From assembly GCF_905163445.1 (NCBI RefSeq), contig NC_053195.1:2842501-2906500 (forward strand): 64,000 bases of DNA. Reading direction: 5' to 3'. Every line of letters starts with the position of its first letter. Position 1 is the stretch's first letter. A program made the position numbers and the translations under genes. The notes under the pieces were generated by a model that had not been told where the DNA came from, made no database searches, and saw only the letters and a program-made list of their open reading frames with translations. Below, piece by piece: positions 1 to 10,289 of the stretch. The DNA comes from Pararge aegeria (Eukaryota > Arthropoda > Insecta > Lepidoptera > Nymphalidae).

Positions 1-103
1 ATTGGTAATTTTATCTGTATTAACTATGAAGCTGAGAGCTTAATTTTTTAATCGTTCGTTTGTTTTTTGTTCGGACAAACTATTATTTGGGCCGACTTTT
101 TGA

Positions 104-348
104 CGGCCGACTGGCGCAGTTGGCAGCGGCCCTGCTTTCTGAGTCCAAGGCCGTGGGTTCGATTCCCGCAACTGGAAAATGTTTATGTGATGAACATGAA
201 TGTTTTTCAGTGTCTGGGTGTTTATCTGTATATTATAAGTATTTATATTATTCATAAAAATATTCATCAGTTATCTTAGTACCCATATCACAAGCTACGC
301 TTACTTTGGGGTTAGATGGCGATGTGTGTATTGTCGTAGTATATTTAA
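104..348 (+). mobile_element. tRNA-derived SINE, family A, near full length
   Basis: The tRNA-like head has an A-box-like stretch (tggcgcagttgg, 112-123) and a B-box-like stretch (ggttcgattcc, 156-166), as expected of an internal Pol III promoter. The body carries the family hallmarks: tgtttttcagtgtctgggtg, then attcatcag, then gatggcgatgtgtgtattg, ending in a T-rich tail. About ten further copies or fragments lie in this window on both strands. The open frames read across it are artefacts of the SINE. tRNA identity of the ancestor is not determined. Confidence 0.85.
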
Positions 349-689
349 AATTTGGGACTGATTTGAAATTCATTACTTAAAACACTTACTATCGCTTATT
401 CTTATAAAGTCAATAAACTTAGCCCGTGCCTACATTGTAAAACAAGTGCATAAAGTAAGCCATTGTACAACATACTAAAAACACTATTTTTTGCTCTTAC
501 TCTTATTTAAACCGCTCCAATGTAGTGCGGTTGCATTACTTGATAAACAATACCATTCTATGATCGTATCATTTGCACAATTTGTAGAGTGAACTCACTT
601 TCGTTGCTAATTATTGTGTACTATTTGGAGTGTGAGTAGCATTAAATTCTTCTATTGATCAATGATGTTGTGAGTGAATGAGAAATAAA
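349..689. other. No recognisable gene or repeat
   Basis: AT-rich sequence with no open frame of interest and no match to repeats seen elsewhere in the window. Confidence 0.5.
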
Positions 690-1208
690 AAATACCAAAT
701 TTATTTTAGGTTGCTTTGGGTTCAAATTCCTGGAGGCCAGATGGACTTGCGACCAACTAAAAATTATGTGCCAAATCTTTACGATGCTCCAGATCTTCAT
801 AGCCGACTGTGTTATACGTGCCCCAAAAGACAATAACCTTCGTCCACGAAAAAACGAATTATTCGTGGTCCCTTCCTGTAACACTGTTGCACGAAGCATG
901 GCACCTGTACCGCGTTCATTGTCGTCATTCAATGCGCTATTAGAAAGCAATGCTGAATGGGATCTATTCAATGACGGGTGGACAGCATTGTTCCGTGAAT
1001 TGTTGAGCTACTCTCAATAATATTAAATGACCTTTACTTAATTATTCGCAGAGTATCACCATAGTACACTATGTTAATATCATGTCTTTTGTAATGTTTA
1101 ATCTTTCATTAATATGTCTTATAGTTATCCATAAATTACGTAGTTCTATCTAGTTAGTTTAAGTGGCCCTGCCGTACTTACAAGATTAAAAGTAAGTAAA
1201 TAAATAAA
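690..1208 (+). mobile_element. LINE 3' fragment (ORF2 C-terminus plus 3' UTR)
   Basis: An open frame (about 766-1020) ends NAEWDLFNDGWTALFREL, preceded by a basic stretch with VVPSCNTVARS. This arrangement resembles the C-terminal end of non-LTR retrotransposon ORF2 proteins. The stop is followed by an AT-rich 3' UTR and a tail of agtaagtaaataaataaatc. No reverse-transcriptase catalytic motif is present, so the copy is strongly 5'-truncated. The LINE clade is not determined. Confidence 0.5.
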
Positions 1209-1662
1209 TCATGGATCTGAGGTTGCATCAGCGACGATGAGTGATACCAAAAAGCACGCACGCACTTAGGGCTACGCTCGATGTAACTTTTATGCAATGC
1301 CTAAGTAAGTAACGCGTAATGGAAGGCGATTCTTAGCCATATTTACCTTTAAAAATCGATTTTAACTATGGTTCTTGCCACAATGTGTGGTAATTTCTGT
1401 TTTTATTATCATATTTTTCATTTAAGATCATTAAGAAAAAAACGAATTTATATTATGTGTCAGTTTACGAGTTACCTAAACTTTACAATCCGCCAAATCG
1501 GTGTCGTAACTTTAGACGGCGCCTTACGTCGTTAGACATCACGTAAGGGTTCGTGAAACGTTTTTTTTCGCTACAAATCACCTAAACCACTCGGCATCCG
1601 AATAAGGCAATTCCTAGTGAAAACGGGCACTAGTCGCCGCGATCTTTTAACGCTCAACAACA
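1209..1662. other. No recognisable gene or repeat
   Basis: Mixed-composition sequence with a small GC-richer patch at about 1500-1560. No protein, RNA or repeat family recognised. Confidence 0.5.
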
Positions 1663-1790
1663 ACTCTTCGCAGTTATTGCTTCAACAACCACGCCAAGGA
1701 ACACAGCTACGCTGCTTGGCAGCAGAAATCAGCATGGCAGCAGTACTGCCCCAACTAGCTCCGTCACAAAAAGCTACGACTAAATGATTT
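1663..1790 (-). repeat. Dispersed repeat H, fragment
   Basis: Carries the reverse of the family H hallmark, gcttatttctgc followed by cagcat and gcgtggt, seen also at 3354, 11945, 22700, 36600 and elsewhere. Family H is a moderately GC-rich Lepidoptera-type dispersed repeat with phrases such as gagctcgtccggggaagta and tctgaagggcgtgg. No coding capacity is retained. Confidence 0.6.
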
Positions 1791-1795
1791 AAAGT

Positions 1796-1822
1796 TTTTT
1801 TTTTTTTTATTTTTTTTTTTTG
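1796..1822. repeat. Poly(T) tract
   Basis: Two runs of T separated by a single A, immediately after the repeat H fragment. It could be the tail of a minus-strand retroelement. Confidence 0.8.
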
Positions 1823-2003
1823 GGACTTTTAAAGACATGCCAGCCCCATCGTACTCTACACAGTGAGATCCTTAAGATTACACAAACTAAGAACCCAATA
1901 TTACAACGAATACTTAAATACTATTGTATGATTCAAGGATGAGCCGAAGCAACTAAGTCATAGAAGTCCATCGCGAGATTTATAGTTGTATTATGAAAAT
2001 TAA

Positions 2004-2280
2004 GAAGAAGAAGAAGAAACACTTTATTGCACGTAAACACATAGAAAAAGAAACATTAAGGAGTATACAGTATACAACGTAGACATGCAAAGGCGGCCTT
2101 ATTGCTGTAAGCAACCTCTTACTGGCAACCTTTGTAGAAAGGACTTACAGCAAGAGAGCGGGATAGTGTCAAGAGTTTTTTAATATAGGTATACATAAAT
2201 ACCAAACACGTATATTGTATACAAATACATAAAAAAATTTAAATAAATAAACGTAATATATAAATATAAAATAAACATAT
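2004..2280 (-). mobile_element. LINE 3' UTR, family J
   Basis: Read on the minus strand, the segment contains cttggcactatcc-like sequence, then gcaataaggccgcctttgc, then an ataaagtgtttcttcttctt tail. The same order occurs on the plus strand at 40850 and 48140. The polyadenylation-like ataaa and the short tandem (TTC)n tail fit the 3' end of a non-LTR retrotransposon. No coding part is attached. Confidence 0.65.
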
Positions 2281-2289
2281 TATATATAA

Positions 2290-2590
2290 ATAATGGTGTC
2301 ATTTATAACTTCTTCAATCCTTCGTTAAGTGAAAATTTAATTGTACCTAACAATTATTTATTATAAAGTCAACATCTCTTGAGGATGCCCCGATCTTGGA
2401 GCGAAACGTGCGTAGGGGTACATTGCTGAAGATCTGTTTGGTGTGGAGTATAAGGATTGAAGAAATTATATATAACACCATGCAGATTCTCCTGCTTTTC
2501 GCAGAGTATAGCATATTATGTTAAATTTTATTATTATATCATGGATTTCCGCAAAGTAACGTTGCTTCTATCCAATATTTATAGTTGTGA
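2290..2590 (+). repeat. Fold-back repeat G, copy 1
   Basis: The central module reads gagcgaaacgtgcgta then attgctgaagatctgtttgg. It is followed by a right arm (aggattgaagaaattat, then ctcctgcttttcgc). A short left arm, reversed, is visible at about 2300-2330 (cttcttcaatcctt). The right edge is atggatttccgcaaagtaac. Sister copies are at 9583, 12722, 32517, 38868, 43587 and 49402. It is probably a non-autonomous DNA element; superfamily unknown. Confidence 0.6.
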
Positions 2591-3000
2591 GTTATGCAGC
2601 TAACCGGAGTTGTAAATGATGTAGTGGGGAAGTATATGACTCTTAAAGATTACAATTTATTAGTTTTGTTGTCGGCACTTAAACATTATTATTACTGCTA
2701 TAATAAGACGACCCGCTATGTAGTAAATAATAAAATTATGTTGGCTAGTCACGGAGTGCAGTAGTTTGATCACATGTCCGTGACTTAGTCTACACACCTA
2801 GTCAAAGAAGGTACCGAAACCTAACTGGTTTCGGTTTTGATAATAGAGTGATTTAGCCTTTAAAGTTGGTAGTCTTAGCTTCGATTCCCGGCCGGTACTT
2901 ATATACAATTCGAGAATTTATAATTTAAAAATATAACGAAAATGACAATAAGGGAGAAAGTCAAGCCGCTAATCATTTTAGCAGCTAAATAAATAAATAA
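2591..3000. other. Mostly unrecognised; one tRNA-like SINE scrap
   Basis: At about 2868-2900 the phrase gcttcgattcccggccgg resembles a tRNA T-arm/B-box and is probably a degenerate SINE head on the plus strand. The rest is AT-rich with nothing recognised. Confidence 0.45.
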
Positions 3001-3347
3001 ATATAACTACGACAACACAGACATCGCCATCTAGGTACTACGATGACGGTGAATATTTTTATGAATAATATATATAAATACTTATAATATACATATTTAT
3101 TTATATATTCAGAAGACACACCAGCAATTAATTATAAATACATTCATAAAACTCTGTCGATTCGATCGATAAATCGACTATTGTAATGGCACTACCATTA
3201 GAATAATCAAATATAGATGTATATAAGCACCCAGACGCTGAAAAACATTCATATTCATCACACAAACATTTCCCAGTTGTGGGAATCGAACCCACGGCCT
3301 TGGACTCAGAAAGCAGGGTCGCTGCCCACTTAGCCAATCGGCCATCA
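3001..3347 (-). mobile_element. SINE family A, copy 2
   Basis: Reverse-strand copy with the head at the right end (ggaatcgaacccacggcc near 3280-3298 is the reversed B box) and the tail at the left. It is longer than copy 1 because of extra AT-rich sequence between about 3075 and 3215. It abuts a repeat H fragment. Confidence 0.8.
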
Positions 3348-3353
3348 GTAATG

Positions 3354-3490
3354 GAGCTTTTTGTGACCGAGCTCGTCCGGGGAAGTACTTCCGTAATGCT
3401 TATTTCTGCTGCACTGTACCTGTGTTCCAGTCTGAAGAGCGTAGTTGTTATAACAGACACGCGGAACGCTAAATTGCTTGGCGGCACTTC
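3354..3490 (+). repeat. Dispersed repeat H, fragment
   Basis: Contains gagctcgtccggggaagta, atgcttatttctgctgc and tgtgttccagtctgaagagc, all family H phrases. It directly follows the head of SINE A copy 2. Confidence 0.65.
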
Positions 3491-3544
3491 TTAGTCTTTA
3501 TAGCGGTATCTAGTCAGGCCAAACTCTGTGACCTGACCAGAGCA

Positions 3545-3996
3545 TCCCTACTAATATTATAAATGTAAGTTTGTTTGTTACGCTTTCACGCAAAAACTAC
3601 TTAACCGATCCTCATGAAACTTTGTACACATATTCTTGGAAGTGTTCGAAGTGATATAGGGTACTTTCTATCCCGACATTAAGCTCGGTTCCTTTGGGAG
3701 CGGGGATGAAAATGTTTGACGATTTTACACCATAACTCCGACAAATTATAACCAATTTAAATAATTATTTTTGTACTATAGAGGTTATAATATGTGTTTA
3801 ATTTAGGACAACCTTTGTGTAGATCTGATGAATGTGGTTAGAGATAGAGGACAGAACTCCTCAGCGAACAGCAGCAATCCCCTCATTTAAGGCTTAGCGA
3901 TACTGAATACTTTAAATTTTTTTAGAACTACAACTAAATTGAATGCCACATCAAAAAGTAAAACCAAACGCGGACGAAGTCGCGGGCCACAGCTAG
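3545..3996 (+). mobile_element. Non-autonomous Helitron-type element, copy E1
   Basis: The element begins TCCCTACTAATATTATAAATG and ends gaagtcgcgggccacagCTAG. It lies between A (3544) and T (3997), as expected for Helitrons, which insert between A and T, start with TC and end with CTRR. A sister copy at 22192-22649 has almost the same length and sequence. An internally shortened sister lies at 21619-21899. No coding frame. Known Lepidoptera Helitron families with such ends exist; exact family assignment needs a library search. Confidence 0.75.
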
Positions 3997-4329
3997 TAGA
4001 TAATAAATAAATGAATAAAAAACGTGTGTCTACTTTTAGTTAGAAGTTATCCTTCTTTGGTGTAACAAGATAACAACCTATTTAAAATTTTTATCTCACG
4101 CCTTATATATTTCCCTCTCACTGGGTTTCGCAACTACCTTCATCCTGTTAAAATCGTGTAACCAGTGCGCGCGCATTTCGTTACATATACGATGTTACGA
4201 ACGTGTATACGATTCGACACCCATGATTTTTTCCTAAAGCCGCTAAAGAAGTATAACTTCAAAAATTAATAACACCCGAATTTCAAGTAGTATTGAGTGA
4301 GTTGTAAAATATTTGTAATCAGTCATTCT
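3997..4329. other. No recognisable gene or repeat
   Basis: Nothing recognised. A small patch at about 4150-4220 is rich in cg dinucleotides (gcgcgcgcatttcgtt). Confidence 0.5.
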
Positions 4330-4440
4330 GTATCATAGTGGACCGATTTTCATCAAAAATAGCTAAGGATTGTCGACTAATTCTACTTACACACACACAC
4401 ACACACAGGTATCCATGCGGCAAGCAGTCACAAAATCTTA
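4330..4440 (+). repeat. Element fragment with CA microsatellite
   Basis: The phrase gtggaccgattttcatcaaa, followed by aatagctaaggat and then a (CA) run at about 4388-4407, resembles a widespread Lepidoptera non-autonomous element that carries an internal CA/GACA microsatellite. Ends are not clear. Confidence 0.45.
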
Positions 4441-4905
4441 AACTATTTAGGTAACATTGGTTCTTTCAAGAACGAACTTATAATTTACCTTGTAACCTTT
4501 AATCTTATTATTACTGGTTTGATAATATAGAGAATCTCCGAACATAGCTCTCTCCATCGCCTACTGATTATTTTTATAACTTTTGCATGTGTAATAAACA
4601 TACTCATCTCTGTTGTATTAATACCAACTCATCAGAACTGCATCAGTTTCCACATTATTGCTTAGCCGTTAAAAGCTAGTAATAAATATTAATTATAATA
4701 AGTGAAGCTGCCAGCGTTAATGCTCGCACACATTAGCACTGGGCACATAAAGTCGTGCGCACACTTGCGCGAAATGCAAACTCCCATTCATTATTCGCTA
4801 GACGGTCTTACTTTATTTTTGAGTGCTCAATGAGAAACGAAATAACATCCTGTTGTTGTACCGACAGACAAACGATTTGATTTTATTATTATATATTAGG
4901 TAATG
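4441..4905. other. No recognisable gene or repeat
   Basis: AT-rich sequence without a recognisable frame or repeat. Confidence 0.5.
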
Positions 4906-5165
4906 TAGCGGTGATAGCTTAGTGGTTCGGACTTCGGCTTCACTTTCGGGGTGCCGAGGTCGAATCCTAGCACGCACCTCTAAGTTTTGTAAGCTTGGCA
5001 CTTGCTTTAACAGAAAGGAAAACATCGAGACGAAACCTGCATGTTCCCTTTAGTTCTCGAAGGCGTGCTAAATCTACCAAACCGCACTCGGCCAGCGTGG
5101 TCGGCTTCCGTCTGAATCTTTCTCATCCTGAGAGGAGGTTAGGGTCGGTGAGGGATAGATGATCA
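4906..5165 (+). mobile_element. tRNA-derived SINE, family B, copy 1
   Basis: The head reads gcggtgatagcttagtgg (A-box-like) and gaggtcgaatcctagcacgc (B-box-like). The body reads ggaaaacatcgagacgaaac and cggccagcgtgg, and the tail covers the gaggaggttagg region. Family B is present in more than a dozen copies here. Fuller copies (25578, 8323) show the same order: head, acctctaa, ccgttgaagcaagtgat, gaaaacatcgtg, gttctc, ccagcgtgg, ggaggagacccg. Confidence 0.75.
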
Positions 5166-5650
5166 AATGATTTTTTGAATAAAACTTAAAAATCATATTA
5201 ATTAATTGGCTGAAGTTGAAACATTGAAAATAATTTACTGTAATGTGCAATAATGAATTCTAATTTTTTTTATTCGACTGTTTGCTTTTTTTGCTGTCTC
5301 TACCGCATCTGTGGGAAACTGCGCGGGCGTCACTGCTAATTTAGCGCAAACATACACACGCATGCGCTTTTTGTCTCTTTGCCCCGCGCATCGGTTTTCG
5401 GTAATGCAAGTGTTGTCCACATTCGTTACTACTCCGTGGACTTTATTATCACAGCTTCCGCTCAGCAAGCAATATAATATAAGGCTTAAACCTATATTTT
5501 TTTAAAGTAGGTACTGACGTACCGAGCAGTAGACCCATATGTAGGCTTAGTACACGACATTTTATTATTTATTTATTTATTAAGCCACCATCAGATTTTC
5601 ATTTTTTTTAGTTTTGTGGCGGATGATACATCGCGCCAGCGAAGTTTTTA
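5166..5650. other. Unrecognised interval with a GC-richer core
   Basis: Between about 5300 and 5460 the sequence is richer in GC (gcgcgggcgtcactgc, catgcgctttttgtctc) and open on both strands for about 65-75 codons. The translations show no domain, signal peptide or compositional bias suggesting a gene. It may be part of a DNA transposon. Confidence 0.4.
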
Positions 5651-5690
5651 CAAATAATCCTACTTAGTATGTATTAAGTAGGATTATTTG
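5651..5690. repeat. Perfect 16-bp inverted repeat
   Basis: Arms caaataatcctactta (5651-5666) and its exact reverse complement (5675-5690) are separated by 8 bases. It is too short for a typical fold-back element and is not followed by a T-run. It belongs to a set of short inverted duplications noted in this window. Confidence 0.85.
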
Positions 5691-6719
5691 ATGTACAACT
5701 TGACATTCGTATCTGGCCCATAAAGTACCTCCACCCACCGCGTCGCATCATACTTCTGCGCTATTCATTACTTCGATAACTCGGCTCCTAAATTCAAAAG
5801 AGATTTTTTTCAAATTTTACGTCCGGAGATTAGCGCTTTCAAAAACAAAAATAAAAACAGTTTTTTTAAGCTTTTAAGCTGTTTTGTTAGCATACAGATG
5901 GATAAATCAAACGAAGTAGTGGACTTTGCGCCATACAAACCAAAGAATGTTTCGAAATAATACTGGGAGACTTATTTGCGAGATTATTAGCACAAACAAA
6001 CATAACCCTTATAAGAACTCCCGAGGTGAGGCACACAGATAACAAGATGGTAATTATTCGTGTAAATAACATCTTCATCATACGGTTTAAAGGGAAAAGT
6101 TGTTTATGTGAGGTATTGACTTGTAACTTCTTGAATTATTCTTAGCTAAGGTTAAGTTTACTTTGAAATTGAGACTTTCGATGCCCTCAAATTGAGGTAT
6201 ATTTGCGGTATGTTTGCGAGCTTGAACTTTTTTCTTAAAAGTATAAAATTTGTTGCTTTTGATCTTTTCAAAATTCTGTATCAATTTATTTGATACAATT
6301 GATAAATCATATTATTTCTGTAAAGTGACATTACACTGTGAAACGAAATACATGTGATTCGACAACGCCGCCTATTGGGGTCAGTAACCCCACGATAGAG
6401 TCGTGATTCGCGCGCTGTTGCCGATGTTAAATTACAGAGTAATAATAAGTAGAGTATCTTTGTTAAATACATAATATTTTATAACGAGTTAAAAAAAGTC
6501 TTAAAACAAAAAGTTGTTAGTTTTAATGTAAATAACTAGATGCCAAGAGCTTTTTGGTATTTTCTATTTAACCCTGCCTGTATAGCGGGCATTCCGAAGA
6601 TAAACAGGATACTTTTTATCCCGAGAAAACAAATGCGGTTGAAGTCACGTAATGTATTTTTTTCATTTTATTTCATTATTTTATATTTCATAAAAAAATG
6701 GACAAAACAAGAGGATACT
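5691..6719. other. No recognisable gene or repeat
   Basis: About 1 kb of AT-rich DNA. Frames of about 60-65 codons on the minus strand (5887-6081, 6087-6284, 6281-6472) have low-complexity or hydrophobic translations without splice or promoter context. I judge them non-coding. Confidence 0.5.
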
Positions 6720-6790
6720 TAAAAAGTACGATACTAAAAGCGGCCTTATCGCTTAGTAGCGATCTCTTATAGGCAACCTTAGAACCAGCC
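6720..6790 (-). mobile_element. LINE 3' UTR scrap, family J
   Basis: Contains gcggccttatcgcttagtag and tcttataggcaacctt, the reversed family J core seen at 2090-2130, 27658-27690 and 48950-48965. Both ends are lost. Confidence 0.55.
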
Positions 6791-6915
6791 AGTTTACATT
6801 TTTAGCCGGCTAAATCCTTTAACACGCGATGCAACAAAATGTATATTTACTGCGCAGCAGATGTACTGTTCGTGCCTTCTTTGAAGTAGCCGACGCACGC
6901 CTTTGAGCATGAGTC

Positions 6916-6960
6916 TATAAAAGGAGACTTAGCTGCCAGCAGAGCTCCTCTCATAGTAAA
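6916..6960 (+). promoter_or_regulatory. Candidate TATA core promoter (orphan)
   Basis: TATAAAAGG starts at 6916, and a TCATAGT initiator-like stretch follows at 6951, about 37 bases downstream. A possible splice donor (caagtaaagg) lies at about 6980, which would make a short non-coding first exon. No start codon opens a usable frame before SINE A copy 3 begins at 7060. The shape recalls arthropod first exons, but no downstream gene is visible. It may be a relic of a gene broken by the SINE. Confidence 0.3.
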
Positions 6961-7043
6961 GACACAGAGCACTTCCATTCAAGTAAAGGAAACAATTTTT
7001 TTTAATTAATTTTATTTTAATGTCTCGTACACCAAATATAAAA

Positions 7044-7313
7044 AAATAAATAAATAAATAAATATACTACGACAATACACACATCGCCACCTAGCCCCAA
7101 AGTAAGCGTAGCTTGTGTTATGGGTACTAAGATGACTGATGAATATTTTTATGAATTATATATACATAAATACTTAGAAAATACATATAAACACCCAGAC
7201 ACTGAAAAACACTTATTGCTCATCACACAAACATTTTCCAGTTGTGGGAATCGAACCCACGGCCTTGGACTCAGAAAGCAGGGTCGCTGCCCACTGCGCC
7301 AGTCGGCCGTCAA
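7044..7313 (-). mobile_element. SINE family A, copy 3, near full length
   Basis: Clean reverse-strand copy. The (TAAA)n tail is at 7044-7063, then gacaatacacacatcgcc, and the tRNA-like head lies at the right end (gcccactgcgccagtcggcc, 7288-7307). The open frames on both strands are SINE sequence. Confidence 0.9.
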
Positions 7314-7569
7314 TATATTCTTTGAGAGATAAAAACGAGTACTTCCTTTACCTTTATTAGTCAACACTCATGCTCCTTACAGCACATCACTCATGTATTA
7401 TTATTACAAAGAGATAATGGACCTGATATTATCTTATCAGGTATACATATTACGCATTAGTTAAATCACGTGACTGCGTATATACGAAACTATTTTAAGG
7501 AAATGTCTAAATGTTACTTTCTGATCAAAAAAAAAATTGTCTGCATTCTTTATTTTATTAATTTATTTG

Positions 7570-7976
7570 CATCAGGCATAGAATTTTGAGGGTTCGTTTA
7601 TTTATTTTTTTATTTAAACTTTATGCTCTGTTCTTTAAATTTTATTTTATATTTTTATTAGTGTATTAGTATGTTTATATGAATTTTATGTACATAATAT
7701 TGTTGCATATTTATTATCTATTTTTGGTAATTTCATATGTACTATGATTTTAGTTTTTTTTTAATGTTATGTATTAATACCACTGTATATGTATTTGTAC
7801 CACCTTCCAAGCTTACATAGTATTTTCTTCTACGCCTATGTTAGCCTGGAAGAGATCGCTATATAGCGTATAGGCTGCCAAATTGTACCTTCTACCTTAA
7901 AGCTTTACATTTGTACTTTTTGAATTTCCTGTGTGTGGAATGAATGAATACAATAAAATTCATTCATTCATTCATA
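7570..7976 (+). mobile_element. LINE 3' UTR, family J, (ATTC)n tail
   Basis: An AT-rich UTR leads to tgttagcctggaagagatcg, gctgccaaattgtacc and finally caataaaattcattcattc. The same order occurs on the minus strand at 48848-49095 and at 27568-27760, the latter joined to a LINE coding remnant. The tandem ATTC tail is typical of CR1/Jockey-like 3' ends. Confidence 0.65.
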
Positions 7977-8050
7977 GAATACTATAAAAAACCAAAAGAT
8001 TATTAAGTAAAAAAAACGATATATGCTCTTCATAACAATATCAAAATATA

Positions 8051-8317
8051 TCATCATCATTATCATCCACTCTAGATTCCACCACGCTGGCCAAGTGGAG
8101 ATTGGTGGAATCCACATACCTTTGAGAACATTATGGAGAACTCTGAGGCATGAAGGTTTCCCCACGATATTTTCTTACACCATTGCCGCCAGTGAAATTT
8201 TAGTTGCTTGCTTACAAAAATGCACATAACTCCGAAAAGTTAAGGTACGTGCCGGTGTTTGATTTCGATCCCCTATAGTGGGGCTAAAGCCAAAACCACT
8301 AGGCTGTAAACGCTATA
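8051..8317 (-). mobile_element. SINE family B, copy 2
   Basis: Reverse-strand copy starting at the tail (tcatcatcattatcatcc), with ccaccacgctggccaagtgg and gagaacattatggagaact. The head is degenerate at about 8255-8315 (aaaccactaggctg). It lies head to tail with copy 3. Confidence 0.75.
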
Positions 8318-8322
8318 AAGAG

Positions 8323-8636
8323 ATTCATCATCATCATCACCACATCAACCCATTACCGACCCACTACAGAGCACGGGTCTCCTCCCCCAATGAGGGGTTA
8401 AGGCCGTAGTCCACCACGCTGGCCCAGTGCGGATTGGTGGACTCCACACACCTTGGAGAACTTTATGTACAACTGCCACGCATGCAGCTTTCCTAACGAT
8501 GCTTTCCTTCACCGTTGAAGCAGGTTTTAATTACTAAAAACGCATATAACTTAGAAACGTTAGAGGTGCGTGACGGGATTCGAACTGGTCCCCCCGAAAG
8601 TGAAGTCGAGCTTCTACCCAATGGGGCACCGCATCA
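8323..8636 (-). mobile_element. SINE family B, copy 3, near full length
   Basis: Longest reverse-strand copy: tail tcatcatcatcatcacc, then gggtctcctcccccaatgag, ccaccacgctggcccagtgc, ttccttcaccgttgaagcag, and head gggattcgaactggtcccc to atggggcaccgc. It forms a same-orientation pair with copy 2, separated by a few bases. Confidence 0.85.
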
Positions 8637-8912
8637 ATTACTTAAGTGGAATAAGCTGCATCTGCAAATAAACGCCATTTTCTTACCAAGTTGACGAGGT
8701 CACGTATACAGGAAACCTATAAATTTTGTGTTATCTCGACGTTGTTAAGCTGCGCATTTTTTTTTACTAAAAATGATTACGAACAGAACGATCATATCAA
8801 TGGTAGCCTTCTGATACAGTGGTAATTAAAATATTTATTATGATAAGTTAATTATTTGTAAAAAAAAATGTAGGGTATTTTCTTATATTAAATAATTACA
8901 AAATTATATGTT
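8637..8912. other. No recognisable gene or repeat
   Basis: Short AT-rich interval; nothing recognised before the LINE fragment starts. Confidence 0.5.
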
Positions 8913-9457
8913 ATGATAAATTTAAAGAGTATTTTGACATTAGAATTAGAGAAAAGGGTAATTGGTATAAAACTATTGAATAGTCAGCCTCCTCGTTTTC
9001 CTTGGTTTGCTAATATTAGATTAAGTAGAAAATGTATAGTATTAGCTAATAGGTTGCGTTCTGGACGTTATCCATCTAATAAGTTCGCATTTCTAATGAA
9101 GAAAGCTAGTTCTGCCAACTGCGATATTTGCGGTACGATGGATGATGTCCAGCATGTACTGGTAGAATGTAGCAGATACAATTTGGAGCGACTAGATGTT
9201 ATGCGGCGGTACAACATCAACAGATTTGACGTCGGTGCTCTAACAAGCCTTCTCTCTCAACCGACCACAGAAGGTTTCAGGTCTGTTGTTGAGATAATTT
9301 TGCGTAGGCAGCAATAACAGAGTGTATCTGTTACATTTCCCTTATATTAATATAATTATTAAGTTTTTTGTTTCCTAGTTACTTAAGGGATGATGGGGCT
9401 GGCATATCCGTGTTGGATAAAAGTCCCAAATAAATAAAGATTAAAAAAAAAAAAATA
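8913..9457 (+). mobile_element. 5'-truncated LINE: ORF2 C-terminus, 3' UTR and poly(A)
   Basis: A 134-codon frame (8913-9317) encodes the carboxy end of a non-LTR retrotransposon polyprotein. It holds LANRLRSGRYPSNKF followed by a zinc-knuckle-like CDIC-x8-H-x4-C module (residues about 70-86), which in Jockey- and R1-type LINEs lies downstream of the reverse transcriptase. A stop lies in frame just upstream, so no RT remains. The 3' UTR ends aaataaataaagatt plus a run of 13 A (9443-9457), fitting target-primed integration of a polyadenylated transcript. The intact C-terminal frame suggests a fairly recent insertion. Confidence 0.8.
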
Positions 9458-9582
9458 GTATACACTGATAATTTTATTGGTTTTATGTTTTTCTTCCACC
9501 TTCAAAACATATTTTACACATTCCATGATTATATACAATGGAAATGAAGATTTATTTACTATAGACACACAGTAGGCACGCT

Positions 9583-9690
9583 CACAGTACATTGCCGAAG
9601 AACTCTTTTGTATGGAGTATATAGATTGAAGAATTATAAGTTGCTCCGTACATATTCTACTGCTTTTCGCGGAGTAGGTATAGTAATAGG
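9583..9690 (+). repeat. Fold-back repeat G, partial copy
   Basis: Matches the family G right half: acattgccgaagaactc, agattgaagaattataa, ctactgcttttcgcggagta. The left part is absent. Confidence 0.6.
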
Positions 9691-10289
9691 CTTTACTTCC
9701 GCGCCGCTACACTCAAGAACTACCTTACTAAAAAGTTGACTCACTTTATTATGCTCATCTATACAAATACTATACAGGAAAGGTTTTTTTTGTCTGTTCG
9801 TTTGTAACCTACGAAAATACCTGTCCAATTTTAAATTTTTTACAATAGGAAGCTAAATTTTCACGAAGTAATACAATATTATTATAAAAAATCCTCAAGC
9901 CAATTGTAACCTAAAGTAATACAATAATGTAACCTAAAGTAGGAATATTTAAACTACATTATTTAGCTTCAGTATTGGAGTGTTAGAGGGAGACTAGTAT
10001 CAGTTAGTCTCCCCAACCGTCAACCTCACCTGCCCATAGTGCACCCAGCCGACTTACCAACGAGGCTCTAACAACCGACCATTGTCGGTATTCCTTTTCA
10101 GCTGGTAAAAAATCAACTTACCGGTTGGGTAGCAGCTTTATATCGGTGCCAGAAGACCAGCACTGCGATCACAAACCCACATTCCAAGCGTAAGAAAAGA
10201 CCAACCACAGCCCCTAGTACCCGGCAGCCCTACTATTTCTAGCTCTGGCAGCGGTATGGTAACGGCGGGGCAGGGGATGCCATCTTCGG
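9691..10289. other. No clear feature; part may be LINE 5' sequence
   Basis: The first 300 bases are AT-rich without features. From about 10000 the sequence becomes GC-richer and open in places (gtcaacctcacctgccc), and may be the untranslated or N-terminal part of the RTE LINE that follows. No motif was recognised here. Confidence 0.35.

Noticed and set aside
5311..5505. Small secreted protein gene
   Set aside because: The frame has no hydrophobic signal core and is open on both strands because of composition.
7120..7332. 70-codon frame on the plus strand ending in a Cys-Gly-Asn-Arg-Thr-His stretch
   Set aside because: It is the reverse of SINE A. The same peptide appears at other SINE A copies.
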